A DNA stretch of 10,942 nt from Acidobacteriota bacterium (GTDB taxonomy: Bacteria; Acidobacteriota; Vicinamibacteria; Vicinamibacterales; Vicinamibacteraceae), in NCBI GenBank assembly GCA_023418055.1, contig JAEZDP010000335.1:1-10942 (forward strand). Direction: 5' to 3'. The notes beneath the pieces were generated by a model. It was given only the letters and a program-made list of their open reading frames with translations. It ran no database searches and was not told where the DNA came from. Within the stretch, counting starts at the first letter, position 1. Every line of letters begins with the position of its first letter. The position numbers and the translations under genes are program-made. This document shows positions 1 through 8,932 of this stretch, in pieces.

Positions 1-621
1 CTGCGCGTCGCCGACTGGGTGATGGCCGTCGGCAACCCGTACCAGCTGAGCGAAACGGTGACGCTCGGCATCGTGTCGGCCGTCGGCCGGACCAACGCCG
101 CCATTTCCACGGTGGCCGACTACATCCAGACGGATGCGGCCATCAACCCCGGCAATTCGGGCGGCGCGCTCGTGAATCGGCGTGGCGAACTGGTCGGCAT
201 CAACACGTGGATCTACAGCGAGAGCGGCGGCTATCAGGGCATCGGGTTCGCCGTGCCGAGCAACACGGTGCGCGAAGTGGCCGACCAGATCCGCCAGTTC
301 GGCGGCGTGCGGCGTGGGCTGGTGTCGGGCATCCAACGCATCACCGCCGTGACGCCCATCCTGGCGCGTGAGCTCGCCCTGCCCTCCACCGACGGCGCGC
401 TGGTGTATCGCATGTCCCGCGCGGGTGACGCGTACAGCGCCGGCGTCCGTCCGGGTGACGTCATCGTCGAGTTCAACGGCGCGCCCATCGAGCGCCCTGA
501 AGACTTCGAGCGCGCCATGCTGAAAGCGCCGATCGACTCGGTGGCCACGCTGCGGGTACGACGCGGCCCCGAAGAATTCACGGTCAAGGTGCCGGTCTCC
601 GAGGCCACGCCCCGCCGCTGA
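1..621 (+). CDS. HtrA/DegP-family serine protease with PDZ domain (3' part, 5' end outside window)
   Basis: This is the C-terminal 206 residues of a trypsin-like HtrA/Deg protease, which degrades or refolds damaged proteins in the periplasm. The reading frame is open from base 1, so the gene starts upstream; its His and Asp catalytic residues are not visible. The first residues (LRVADWVMAVGNP) match the conserved segment ahead of the active site. The nucleophile lies in NPGNSGGAL, with the Ser codon at 157-159, followed by the usual GELVGINT strand. From about residue 106 a single PDZ domain follows, including SAGVRPGDVIVEFNG, and the protein ends about 30 residues after that motif. There is no second PDZ, so it is DegS- or short-HtrA-like rather than DegP-like. 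It converges on the minus-strand glycosylase gene 97 bp away. Family assignment is secure; the exact subtype and substrate are not known. Confidence 0.93.
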   Translation: MRVADWVMAVGNPYQLSETVTLGIVSAVGRTNAAISTVADYIQTDAAINPGNSGGALVNRRGELVGINTWIYSESGGYQGIGFAVPSNTVREVADQIRQFGGVRRGLVSGIQRITAVTPILARELALPSTDGALVYRMSRAGDAYSAGVRPGDVIVEFNGAPIERPEDFERAMLKAPIDSVATLRVRRGPEEFTVKVPVSEATPRR

Positions 622-644
622 GCCCTTCCAGTCGTGCCACGCGC

Positions 645-683
645 GTGAGCCTGCGACCGCGTCTGACGTGTGAGCTGCGACCG
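645..683. repeat. Short imperfect direct repeat in the convergent gap
   Basis: The 97-bp gap between the protease stop and the glycosylase stop holds a direct repeat. GTGAGCCTGCGACCG at 645-659 recurs as GTGAGCTGCGACCG at 670-683, differing by one C. It could be debris of a local duplication. No hairpin followed by a T-run is visible, so I cannot point to a standard terminator for either convergent gene. Confidence 0.4.
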
Positions 684-688
684 ATGCT

Positions 689-716
689 GGAGCCCGGAGC
701 CCGCAGCCTGGAACCA
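689..716. repeat. Four imperfect heptamers (GGAGCCC type)
   Basis: Reading the plus strand, GGAGCCC, GGAGCCC, GCAGCCT and GGAACCA follow each other without spacers. The first two units are identical and the last two decay. The block ends 2 bp before the stop codon of the minus-strand glycosylase. It has the same 7-bp period as the larger array at 2686-2804 but a different unit sequence. Confidence 0.5.
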
Positions 717-718
717 AC

Positions 719-1336
719 CTACTTCGACACCGCAGGGTGCCCCGCGGCATACGCGCGCCACGGGCGGTCGGTCCCCACGCGGATCCCGATCCTGGGCCCC
801 CACGCCACCCGAGGTGGCACCAGGCGCCGGTTCTCGATGCGTAGCGTGCCGTCGAGTGGCTGAAGATTCTGCGCGCCGGTGATGCCGAGCGCCAGCGTCA
901 GGTTGCCGGGCCCGCGGCAGAGCGCGACGTCGGGCAGCGGCGCGGCACCGGGCCGCCGGCGGGCCAGGCGCCGTTGACGCATCAGCGGCAGGCCGTCGAG
1001 TGGGGCCAGGGCACGAATCAGCACGGCCGCCGGCGCGCCCTCCGCCCCAGTCACCGCGTTGACGAGCCAGTGGACACCGTAGTTGAAGTACACGTAGGCG
1101 AGGCCCGGCGGGCCATACAGGGGCGCGTTCCGGCGCGTGGGGCCGCAGGCCGCGTGACACGCCGGATCGTCCTCGCCGATGTACGCCTCGGTCTCGACGA
1201 TCATGCCGGAGGCGAGGCCATCGGCCGTCTCGTGCACCAGGACCATGCCGATGAGATCGTGGGCGACCTCGAGCGTCGGGCGGTCGTAGAAGGCGCGCCG
1301 CAGCGCCCTGGGCTTACGCCTTGCGGAGGCGGGCAA
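719..1336 (-). CDS. DNA-3-methyladenine glycosylase (AAG/MPG family)
   Basis: A base-excision repair enzyme that cuts the N-glycosidic bond of alkylated or deaminated purines (3-methyladenine, hypoxanthine), leaving an abasic site. It belongs to the mammalian-type AAG/MPG fold (Pur_DNA_glyco), not AlkA or Tag. The start FYDRPTLEVAHDLIG is the typical N-terminal helix. The segment ETEAY (about residues 48-52) carries the catalytic Glu and the intercalating-region Tyr; His61 matches the active-site His. GPPGLAYVYFNYG and LCRGPGNLTLALGI follow, and it ends with the usual PRIGI...RPWRAY segment. At about 205 residues the length is normal. No ATG is available. I chose TTG at 1336 because GGAG lies 7 nt upstream on the coding strand; GTG at 1342 or 1387 are alternatives. 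With TTG the gene overlaps the HEAT gene by 23 nt, which suggests translational coupling. Confidence 0.9.
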   Translation of the reverse strand: MPASARRKPRALRRAFYDRPTLEVAHDLIGMVLVHETADGLASGMIVETEAYIGEDDPACHAACGPTRRNAPLYGPPGLAYVYFNYGVHWLVNAVTGAEGAPAAVLIRALAPLDGLPLMRQRRLARRRPGAAPLPDVALCRGPGNLTLALGITGAQNLQPLDGTLRIENRRLVPPRVAWGPRIGIRVGTDRPWRAYAAGHPAVSK

Positions 1337-2585
1337 TGGCACGCTCCGCCGCTCGCACCACCCGCAGGTCGTCGTCGGTCCGGGCACGTTCGAGCAGGGT
1401 GAACGCCTCGTCGCCCCCGATGAAGCCGAGGACCATCACCGCGCGCTCCCGGGCGACGGGATCGGTGCTGCCGAGCGCCTGGCCGATGCCGGGCATCGCA
1501 CGAATGCCGAGTTCCACGAGGTAACCCATGGCCTGCTCGTGGTACGCGCCGTTGTCGAGCGCGCCGATGAGCGTGGCGGTTTGTCCAGCGGCAGCGGGTC
1601 CGCCACCGACGCTTCCTGCGAAGGCGGCCGCCAATTGCGCCCGCCGGTCCTTCTCGCCCGCCATGGTCGTGGGCACGGTCTGCGCCGCCTCACGGTTCCC
1701 GCTGCGCGCGAGGCCTTCGGCCGCCAGGCGCCGGAGGTACGCGTTGCTCGACGCCAGGTGCTGCAGAAAGAGCGGCTGCGACGACGCGTGGGCGATACGC
1801 GCCAGCGCGTCGAATGCCGCTTCGGCGCGCGCGCCCTTGCCCTTGTAGTAGGTGAACTGCTCGGTCAGCGCCTGCAGGGACTGCCACGCCTTGATGTCGC
1901 CGAGCGACCGCATCGCCGCGGCCGCCACGCGGCTTTCCTTGTCGTTGAGCGCGGCCACGAGCGCGTCGCCGGCCGTTGACACGCGCAAGCCGCCAATCAC
2001 GCGGGCTGCGGCTTCGCGCACGTCGGCACTCGGGTCCTGCAGGGCCCTGGCCAACGCGTCGGCCGCGTACTGCTGGAGCGGCGGACGGGCCATCACCCCG
2101 AGCCCGTACACGGCTTCGAGACGCACGCGGCGGTTGTTGTCGAACATGGCCTGCGCCAGGCCGTTGGTCAGTTCCAGCGGCACGGGCTGCGGAATCAACC
2201 CGTACGGCCCCAGGTCGTAGATGCTGCCCGCGGCGCTGGCGGCACGGGTCTCGACGATGAGGCCGCGGCGCTTGACGACGACGGGCTTCTCCACGTGGTA
2301 CAGACTCAGCAGCGTGTGGATGGCCTCGAGCTGGATGTCGTCCTCGGGATCGGTGAGAAGGCCGGCGATGGGCGCGATCACCTCCGGATACCCGGTAGCG
2401 CCGAGCGCCCGCAGCGCGTCCACGCGCTCCTCCGGGGAGGGCGCCTGCAGCGACGCCACCACCTGGTCGTACGACTGGCGGGCGTCGGCAGGCGCCAGCG
2501 GCGGCTGCTGTTGGGCCGCGACGGACGGCGCAGAGAGACAGGCGGCGAGAGTCAGACAGACGCCAACGGGCGCAAACGGCTTCAT
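1314..2585 (-). CDS. Exported HEAT-repeat protein, function unknown
   Basis: A 423-residue protein with an export signal followed by alpha-helical repeats. The N-terminus (MKPFAPVGVCLTLAAC...) has a hydrophobic stretch to about residue 24. It contains LAAC at 13-16, which fits a lipobox, and also an A-x-A-like site near SVAA/QQ, so lipoprotein versus ordinary secreted protein is undecided. HEAT/PBS-lyase-type repeats are clear at about 51-97, 151-230 (including ADVREAAARVIGGL and SRVAAAAMRSLGD), 255-295 and 375-423. A variable linker at about 300-335 is rich in Gly and Ala. Such repeats usually bind proteins; no enzyme motif is visible. The frame stays open up to 2807, but that extension only translates the heptamer array, so the ATG before the signal peptide is the credible start. 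It lies downstream of uvrA and overlaps the glycosylase gene. I do not recognise a specific named family. Confidence 0.85.
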   Translation of the reverse strand: MKPFAPVGVCLTLAACLSAPSVAAQQQPPLAPADARQSYDQVVASLQAPSPEERVDALRALGATGYPEVIAPIAGLLTDPEDDIQLEAIHTLLSLYHVEKPVVVKRRGLIVETRAASAAGSIYDLGPYGLIPQPVPLELTNGLAQAMFDNNRRVRLEAVYGLGVMARPPLQQYAADALARALQDPSADVREAAARVIGGLRVSTAGDALVAALNDKESRVAAAAMRSLGDIKAWQSLQALTEQFTYYKGKGARAEAAFDALARIAHASSQPLFLQHLASSNAYLRRLAAEGLARSGNREAAQTVPTTMAGEKDRRAQLAAAFAGSVGGGPAAAGQTATLIGALDNGAYHEQAMGYLVELGIRAMPGIGQALGSTDPVARERAVMVLGFIGGDEAFTLLERARTDDDLRVVRAAERAIARLRKA

Positions 2586-2629
2586 GGGTGTCCACAATGC
2601 CGCACTCGGCGCACGGGCGCAAGCCTTCC

Positions 2630-2678
2630 GCCCTACGCCGTACGCCCTACGCCCTACGCCGTTGGCCTGACGCTTCAG
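2630..2678. repeat. Heptamer array, left (inverted) arm
   Basis: Seven consecutive 7-bp units read on the plus strand: GCCCTAC, GCCGTAC, GCCCTAC, GCCCTAC, then the decayed GCCGTTG, GCCTGAC and GCTTCAG. Rephased, the core CTACGCC is the reverse complement of GGCGTAG. This arm therefore carries the same type of unit as the right arm at 2686-2804, in opposite orientation. It begins 45 bp upstream of the start codon of the minus-strand HEAT gene. Confidence 0.75.
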
Positions 2679-2697
2679 CGTGGACGGCGTGAAGCGT
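2670..2697. other. Inverted repeat at the centre of the two heptamer arms
   Basis: ACGCTTCA at 2670-2677 and TGAAGCGT at 2690-2697 are perfect complements (8 bp) around a 12-nt loop. The hairpin lies exactly where the left-arm units end and the right-arm units begin, so it may nucleate a longer imperfect hairpin or cruciform formed by the arms. There is no T-run, so it is not a canonical terminator. Confidence 0.55.
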
Positions 2698-2803
2698 ACG
2701 GCGTGCGGCGTATGGCGTATGGCGTATGGCGTGAGGCGGATGGCGTGAGGCGTGAGGCGTATGGCGTGTGGCGTATGGCGTGCGGCGTATGGCGTGAGGC
2801 GCC

Positions 2804-2804
<1 letters not shown>
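2686..2804. repeat. Tandem 7-bp repeat array (GGCGTRN), right arm
   Basis: Seventeen spacer-free 7-bp units on the plus strand. In order they end in TGA, then AGCGTAC, then GGCG followed by TGC, TAT, TAT, TAT, TGA, GAT, TGA, TGA, TAT, TGT, TAT, TGC, TAT, TGA and CCT. The first four bases are almost invariant and variation is confined mostly to positions 5-7, chiefly TAT or TGA. The last unit overlaps the first base of the uvrA stop codon. The period is not a multiple of 3, and translated frames give only low-complexity peptides (TPHAIRLTPYAI type), so I treat it as non-coding. Confidence 0.85.

Positions 2805-2807
<3 letters not shown>
2794..2807. other. Perfect 14-bp palindrome across the uvrA stop codon
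   Basis: GTGAGGCGCCTCAC is its own reverse complement. After one mismatch at 2793/2808, two more pairs (GG at 2791-2792 with CC at 2809-2810) extend it. It contains the uvrA stop (TGA on the minus strand, 2804-2806) and joins the coding end to the first heptamers. As RNA it could form a short hairpin right at the end of the uvrA message. No T-run follows. Confidence 0.5.
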
Positions 2808-5710
<2,903 letters not shown>

Positions 5711-5719
5711 CAAACGATC

Positions 5720-5728
5720 ATCGTAGCA
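5720..5728 (-). promoter_or_regulatory. Candidate extended -10 promoter element of uvrA
   Basis: On the minus strand the sequence reads TGCTACGAT: a TG dinucleotide, one base, then TACGAT, which shares the key T, A, A and T positions of TATAAT. Only 9 nt separate it from the uvrA ATG and no ribosome binding site lies between. The expected transcription start therefore falls at or next to the start codon, implying a leaderless message. No convincing -35 box is visible. Inferred from sequence only. Confidence 0.4.
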
Positions 5729-5743
5729 GAACCCTGTGCTACG
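5722..5743. promoter_or_regulatory. 7-bp inverted repeat between uvrA and nagB
   Basis: CGTAGCA at 5722-5728 and TGCTACG at 5737-5743 are exact reverse complements around an 8-bp centre (GAACCCTG). The whole intergenic region is 46 bp, so this dyad occupies about half of it. It can be read as an operator for a dimeric regulator. More economically, it is the by-product of two identical promoter cores placed back to back. Confidence 0.5.
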
Positions 5744-5745
5744 CT
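5737..5745 (+). promoter_or_regulatory. Candidate extended -10 promoter element of the nag operon
   Basis: TGCTACGCT has the TG-n-TAnnnT form of an extended -10 element. It ends 11 nt before the nagB ATG, with no purine-rich ribosome binding site in between. Transcription would start within a few bases of the ATG. It mirrors the uvrA element on the other strand (identical for the first seven bases). No -35 box is recognisable. Inferred from sequence only. Confidence 0.4.
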
Positions 5746-5756
5746 TCGGCCCACTC

Positions 5757-6515
5757 ATGCAGATCCACGTCTTCGAATCCAAGCAGACCCTCGGCGAGGC
5801 CGCCGCAGAACGGGCCGCGCGGGTCATCCGCGACGCCGTCGAGGCGCGCGGCCAGGCGCGCATCATCGGCGCCACCGGCGCGTCGCAGTTCGAGTTCCTC
5901 GACGCCCTGACGGCGCGGACGGACGTGCCCTGGGCGCAGGTCGAGTTCTTCCACCTCGACGAGTACCTGGGGCTTCCGATCAGCCACCCCGCGAGCTTCC
6001 GGCGCTACCTGATCGATCGGCTGCTGAACAAGGTGCCGATGGGTACGGTGCACCTGCTCGACGGCGAGACCGATCCCGAAGGCGTCCGCCAGGCCGTGGG
6101 CCAGGCGCTGGCCGCCGCGCCGGTCGACCTCGCGTGCGTCGGCATCGGCGAGAACGGGCACCTGGCGTTCAACGACCCGCCCGCGGACTTCGACACGACC
6201 GACCCCTACCTGATCGTCACGCTCGACGAGGCGTGCCGGCGGCAACAGGTGGGCGAGGGCTGGTTCCCCGACCTCGACGCGGTGCCGACGCAGGCGCTGT
6301 CGATGTCGGTGCGGCAGATTCTCGCGACGCGCGAGATCCTCTGCATCGTTCCCGACGAGCGGAAAGCCGCCGCGGTGCAGGCGGCGCTCGAAGGGCCGGT
6401 AAGCCCGGACGTGCCGGCCTCGATTCTCCAGACCCACCCGCAGGTCACTTTCTATCTCGACCGCTTCTCCGCTGCCAGGCTGTCGCCCGACACGACGCCC
6501 TGGGTGGCAGACTGA
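5757..6515 (+). CDS. nagB: Glucosamine-6-phosphate deaminase (NagB-type)
   Basis: Converts glucosamine-6-phosphate to fructose-6-phosphate and ammonia, feeding amino sugars into glycolysis. The 252-residue protein has the NagB landmarks: HLDEYLGLPISHP (67-77) with the catalytic Asp68, GIGENGHLAFNDP (129-141) with His135, and ERKAAAVQAALEGPVS...PASILQTH (201-227). Compared with E. coli NagB, the position of Asp141 is Asn133 and that of Glu148 is Asp140. Asn at the first site is, from memory, also found in Firmicute NagB enzymes. The phosphate-binding loop is GATGASQ rather than GLPTGGTP. An allosteric regulatory site cannot be judged. The ATG at 5757 is preferred to a GTG 21 nt upstream, which lies inside the predicted promoter. 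It is the first gene of the nagB-transporter-nagA operon, and nagA downstream supports the assignment over 6-phosphogluconolactonase-like relatives. Confidence 0.9.
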   Translation: MQIHVFESKQTLGEAAAERAARVIRDAVEARGQARIIGATGASQFEFLDALTARTDVPWAQVEFFHLDEYLGLPISHPASFRRYLIDRLLNKVPMGTVHLLDGETDPEGVRQAVGQALAAAPVDLACVGIGENGHLAFNDPPADFDTTDPYLIVTLDEACRRQQVGEGWFPDLDAVPTQALSMSVRQILATREILCIVPDERKAAAVQAALEGPVSPDVPASILQTHPQVTFYLDRFSAARLSPDTTPWVAD

Positions 6516-6528
6516 TTCGATCGCCGTC

Positions 6529-7806
6529 ATGCCCGACGCCCGCCCTCCCCTGCGGCATCTCAGGTGGCGTGTCGCCATCCTGCTGTGCTTTGCGGCCGAA
6601 CTGAACTACCTCGATCGGCAGACGCTGTCGGTGCTGGCGACGATGATCCAGCAGGACATCGGGTTCACCGACACGCAGTACGGGCAGATCACGTCGGCAT
6701 TCCTGCTCAGCTACACGGTGATGTATGCCGTGAGCGGCCGCATCATCGACGTGATCGGCACGCGGAAGGGCTTCCTGTTCTTCGTCTCGGCCTGGTCGGT
6801 CGCGGCGATGGTGCACGGGCTGGCGCGGTCGGTCTTCCAGTTCCAGATCGCCCGCTTCCTGCTCGGGACGACCGAGGCGGCCATCATCCCGGGCGGCGTG
6901 AAGGCGGCCTCCGAGTGGTTCCCGATGAAGGAACGCGCCCTGGCCGTGGGCATCTTCAATGCGGGAACGGCCCTCGGGTCGACACTGGCCGTGCCCATCG
7001 TGGGAGCGCTGGGCCTGTACTTCGGGTGGCGCTGGGCCTTCGTCTTCACAGGGGCGATGGCGATTCTGTGGCTGCCCTTCTGGTACTTCCTCTACCACCG
7101 GCCTGAAGACCACAGCCGTATCAGCGACGAGGAGCGCACCCTCATCCTGGCCGACCGCACGGTGGCCGACCAGCAGAAGAGCCCGCCGCTGCTGTCGCTG
7201 CTCAAGATGCCCGAGACGTGGGGGTGTGTGGCAGCCCGTGCCCTCACCGACCCCATCACCTACTTCCTGATGTTCTGGGTGCCGAAGTACCTCCAGGAGG
7301 TGCGGGGCATCACGCTCGGCGAGTTCGCCGCCGTCGGCTGGATGCCGTTTGCGGCGTTGGCGCTCGGCAACATCGCCTCGGGCGGCATCCCGCGGTATCT
7401 CGTCACGCATCAGGGCTGGTCGGTCAACCGCGCCCGCAAGGTCACCACCTTCCTGGTGTCGGTCACCGCATGCGCCCTGTTTCTGGCCATCACGCGCACC
7501 GAGAACACGGTGCTCGCCTTTGCGTGCATCACCGGGGTGATGTTCTGCCACGGCGCCTGGGGCAACGTCATCCTGCCGGCTGAAGTGTTCCCGACGCGGG
7601 CGGTGGGCACCGTGACGGGCTTCGGCGGGTGCCTGGGCGGCGCCGTCGGCTTCGTCACGCAGCTCATCATCGGGCGCGTCGTGGACACCGCGGGCTACGT
7701 GCCGCTGTTCCTGGTCTGCTCGGTTGCCTATCTCGTCGCCTTTGCCGCCGTCGTGTTCCTCATCGGCGAACTGGGCCGCGTGCGCCACATCGACCAACAT
7801 GCCTGA
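6529..7806 (+). CDS. MFS sugar transporter (ACS/ExuT-like), probable amino-sugar importer
   Basis: A 425-residue major facilitator with the hydrophobic profile of 12 transmembrane helices. The opening WRVAILLCFAAELNYLDRQTL is typical of the anion:cation symporter/hexuronate transporter branch. The loop 2-3 signature follows as SGRIIDVIGTRKGF (69-82). The helix 4-5 region has RFLLGTTEAAIIPGG and SEWFPMKERALAVGIFNAG, both characteristic of that branch. The second half has the expected EVFPTRAVGTVTGFGG motif. Family members usually move sugar acids with protons. Here the gene lies 13 bp after nagB and overlaps nagA by 8 bp, so uptake of GlcNAc, glucosamine or a related amino sugar is likely, without phosphorylation (not a PTS). 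The start is the only reasonable ATG; no ribosome binding site is visible, so it probably depends on coupling to nagB. Substrate is inferred from context alone. Confidence 0.88.
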   Translation: MPDARPPLRHLRWRVAILLCFAAELNYLDRQTLSVLATMIQQDIGFTDTQYGQITSAFLLSYTVMYAVSGRIIDVIGTRKGFLFFVSAWSVAAMVHGLARSVFQFQIARFLLGTTEAAIIPGGVKAASEWFPMKERALAVGIFNAGTALGSTLAVPIVGALGLYFGWRWAFVFTGAMAILWLPFWYFLYHRPEDHSRISDEERTLILADRTVADQQKSPPLLSLLKMPETWGCVAARALTDPITYFLMFWVPKYLQEVRGITLGEFAAVGWMPFAALALGNIASGGIPRYLVTHQGWSVNRARKVTTFLVSVTACALFLAITRTENTVLAFACITGVMFCHGAWGNVILPAEVFPTRAVGTVTGFGGCLGGAVGFVTQLIIGRVVDTAGYVPLFLVCSVAYLVAFAAVVFLIGELGRVRHIDQHA

Positions 7807-8806
7807 GTACACCGGACCGGCCCTCGTCGATCTGCAGGTCAACGGCTTTGCCGGGGTGGACTTCAACGACGCGGCGACCACCGCCGAGCAGGTTCAGGAC
7901 GCGCTCACGGCCATGGAGGCGACAGGCGTGGGCCTGTGTCTGCCGACCATCATCACCTCGTCGCTCGAGCATTTCGCCGCATGTGCGCGGGTGGTGCTCT
8001 CGACCAGGCATCCTGCCATCGCGGGGCTGCACATGGAGGGCCCCTACATCTCGGCCGAGGACGGGTTCAGGGGCGCACATCCCCGCGCGCACGTCCGAGC
8101 GGCCTCTCTCGACGATTTCGAGCGGCGGCAGGAGGCCGCCGACGGGACGATTCGGCTGGTGACCCTCGCGCCCGAAGTGCCCGGTACCCTGTCGTTGACC
8201 GAACACCTGGCCAGCCGCGGCATCCGCGTGGCCATTGGCCACACCAACGCCTCCACCCAACAGCTGGCCGACGCCGTGTCGGCCGGCGCGACCTTGTCCA
8301 CACATCTTGGCAACGGCTGTCCGGTGACGTTGGCGCGCCACCCCAACGTCATCTGGGATCAGCTGGCCGACGACAGGCTCACGGCCTCGCTCATCGTCGA
8401 CGGCCACCACCTGCCGCCGGCCACGGTCAAGGTGATGATGCGAGCCAAGACGACCGCGCGCTGCCTGCTGGTCACCGACGCGATGATGGCCGCGGGGCGC
8501 CCTCCCGGGCGGTATCGCATCGGGGCGCTCGAGGTGGAGTTGTCCCCGTCGGGACGGGTCGCCGCCCCGGGTTCGGCCACGCTCGCCGGGTCCTCCCTGA
8601 CGCTCGACCGGGCCGTCGCCCTGACGGTCCACATGGCCGGAGTCCCTCTCGAGGAGGCCGCTGCCATGGCCTCCACGCGGCCGGCTGCGTTCCTCGGCAT
8701 CCCCACCCGAGGGGCGATCCGCATCACCCCGGCCGATCGGGCCGAGGACTGGCGGATTGCCGTCGATCTGCCGAAACACCAGGAAACACGGCCAGCTCAG
8801 CCTTGA
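7799..8806 (+). CDS. nagA: N-acetylglucosamine-6-phosphate deacetylase (NagA), short form
   Basis: Hydrolyses GlcNAc-6-phosphate to glucosamine-6-phosphate and acetate, the step before NagB. In 335 residues it shows the amidohydrolase barrel landmarks: DLQVNGFAGVDFND (11-24, like E. coli DVQLNG), GLHMEGPYIS with metal ligand Glu80, AIGHTNAS with His148, STHLGNGCP with His169, and LLVTDAMMAAG with catalytic Asp227, then TLAGSSLTL. HLGNGCP replaces the usual HLFNAM. The protein begins almost directly at the first barrel strand. The roughly 45 N-terminal residues that form part of the beta-sandwich in E. coli NagA are absent. The ATG at 7799 overlaps the transporter stop by 8 nt; further upstream the frame has no NagA similarity. 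This looks like a diverged NagA subfamily rather than a broken gene, since all catalytic residues remain. Confidence 0.9.
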   Translation: MPEYTGPALVDLQVNGFAGVDFNDAATTAEQVQDALTAMEATGVGLCLPTIITSSLEHFAACARVVLSTRHPAIAGLHMEGPYISAEDGFRGAHPRAHVRAASLDDFERRQEAADGTIRLVTLAPEVPGTLSLTEHLASRGIRVAIGHTNASTQQLADAVSAGATLSTHLGNGCPVTLARHPNVIWDQLADDRLTASLIVDGHHLPPATVKVMMRAKTTARCLLVTDAMMAAGRPPGRYRIGALEVELSPSGRVAAPGSATLAGSSLTLDRAVALTVHMAGVPLEEAAAMASTRPAAFLGIPTRGAIRITPADRAEDWRIAVDLPKHQETRPAQP

Positions 8807-8824
8807 CGGCGGCTGGCGCGTCCT

Positions 8825-8856
8825 GCCAGAGTCACTTGCAAAAGTGAATGTCTGGC
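8825..8856 (+). terminator. Hairpin after the nag operon, possible terminator
   Basis: GCCAGA (8825-8830) pairs with TCTGGC (8851-8856). Inside it TCACTT (8832-8837) pairs with AAGTGA (8842-8847) around a GCAA tetraloop of the stable GNRA type. A small internal loop (1 and 3 nt) separates the two stems. It starts 18 nt after the nagA stop. The absence of a T-run argues against classic intrinsic termination; an RNA-stability or processing hairpin is equally possible. Confidence 0.45.
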
Positions 8857-8932
8857 CTCGACGTTGTAATTCCGTCAGAATAGGCCGATTGACTGAAGGA
8901 CGCAGGCACGTGGCCTGATCAAGTGCAGATCC

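Noticed and set aside
622..718. Bidirectional intrinsic terminator between the convergent protease and glycosylase genes
   Set aside because: I found short direct repeats and heptamers but no stable stem followed by a T-run on either strand.
5711..5756. LexA/SOS operator controlling uvrA
   Set aside because: Neither the CTGT-N8-ACAG nor the GAAC-N4-GTTC form is present. The CCCTGT in the dyad centre has no matching partner half.
5711..5756. glmS-like riboswitch or other leader RNA before nagB
   Set aside because: The gap is too short for any known riboswitch and the message appears leaderless.
8836..8870. Sigma70 promoter for the histidine kinase (TTGCAA ... TGTAAT)
   Set aside because: The spacing between the boxes is 23 nt, too long, and the first box lies inside the hairpin.
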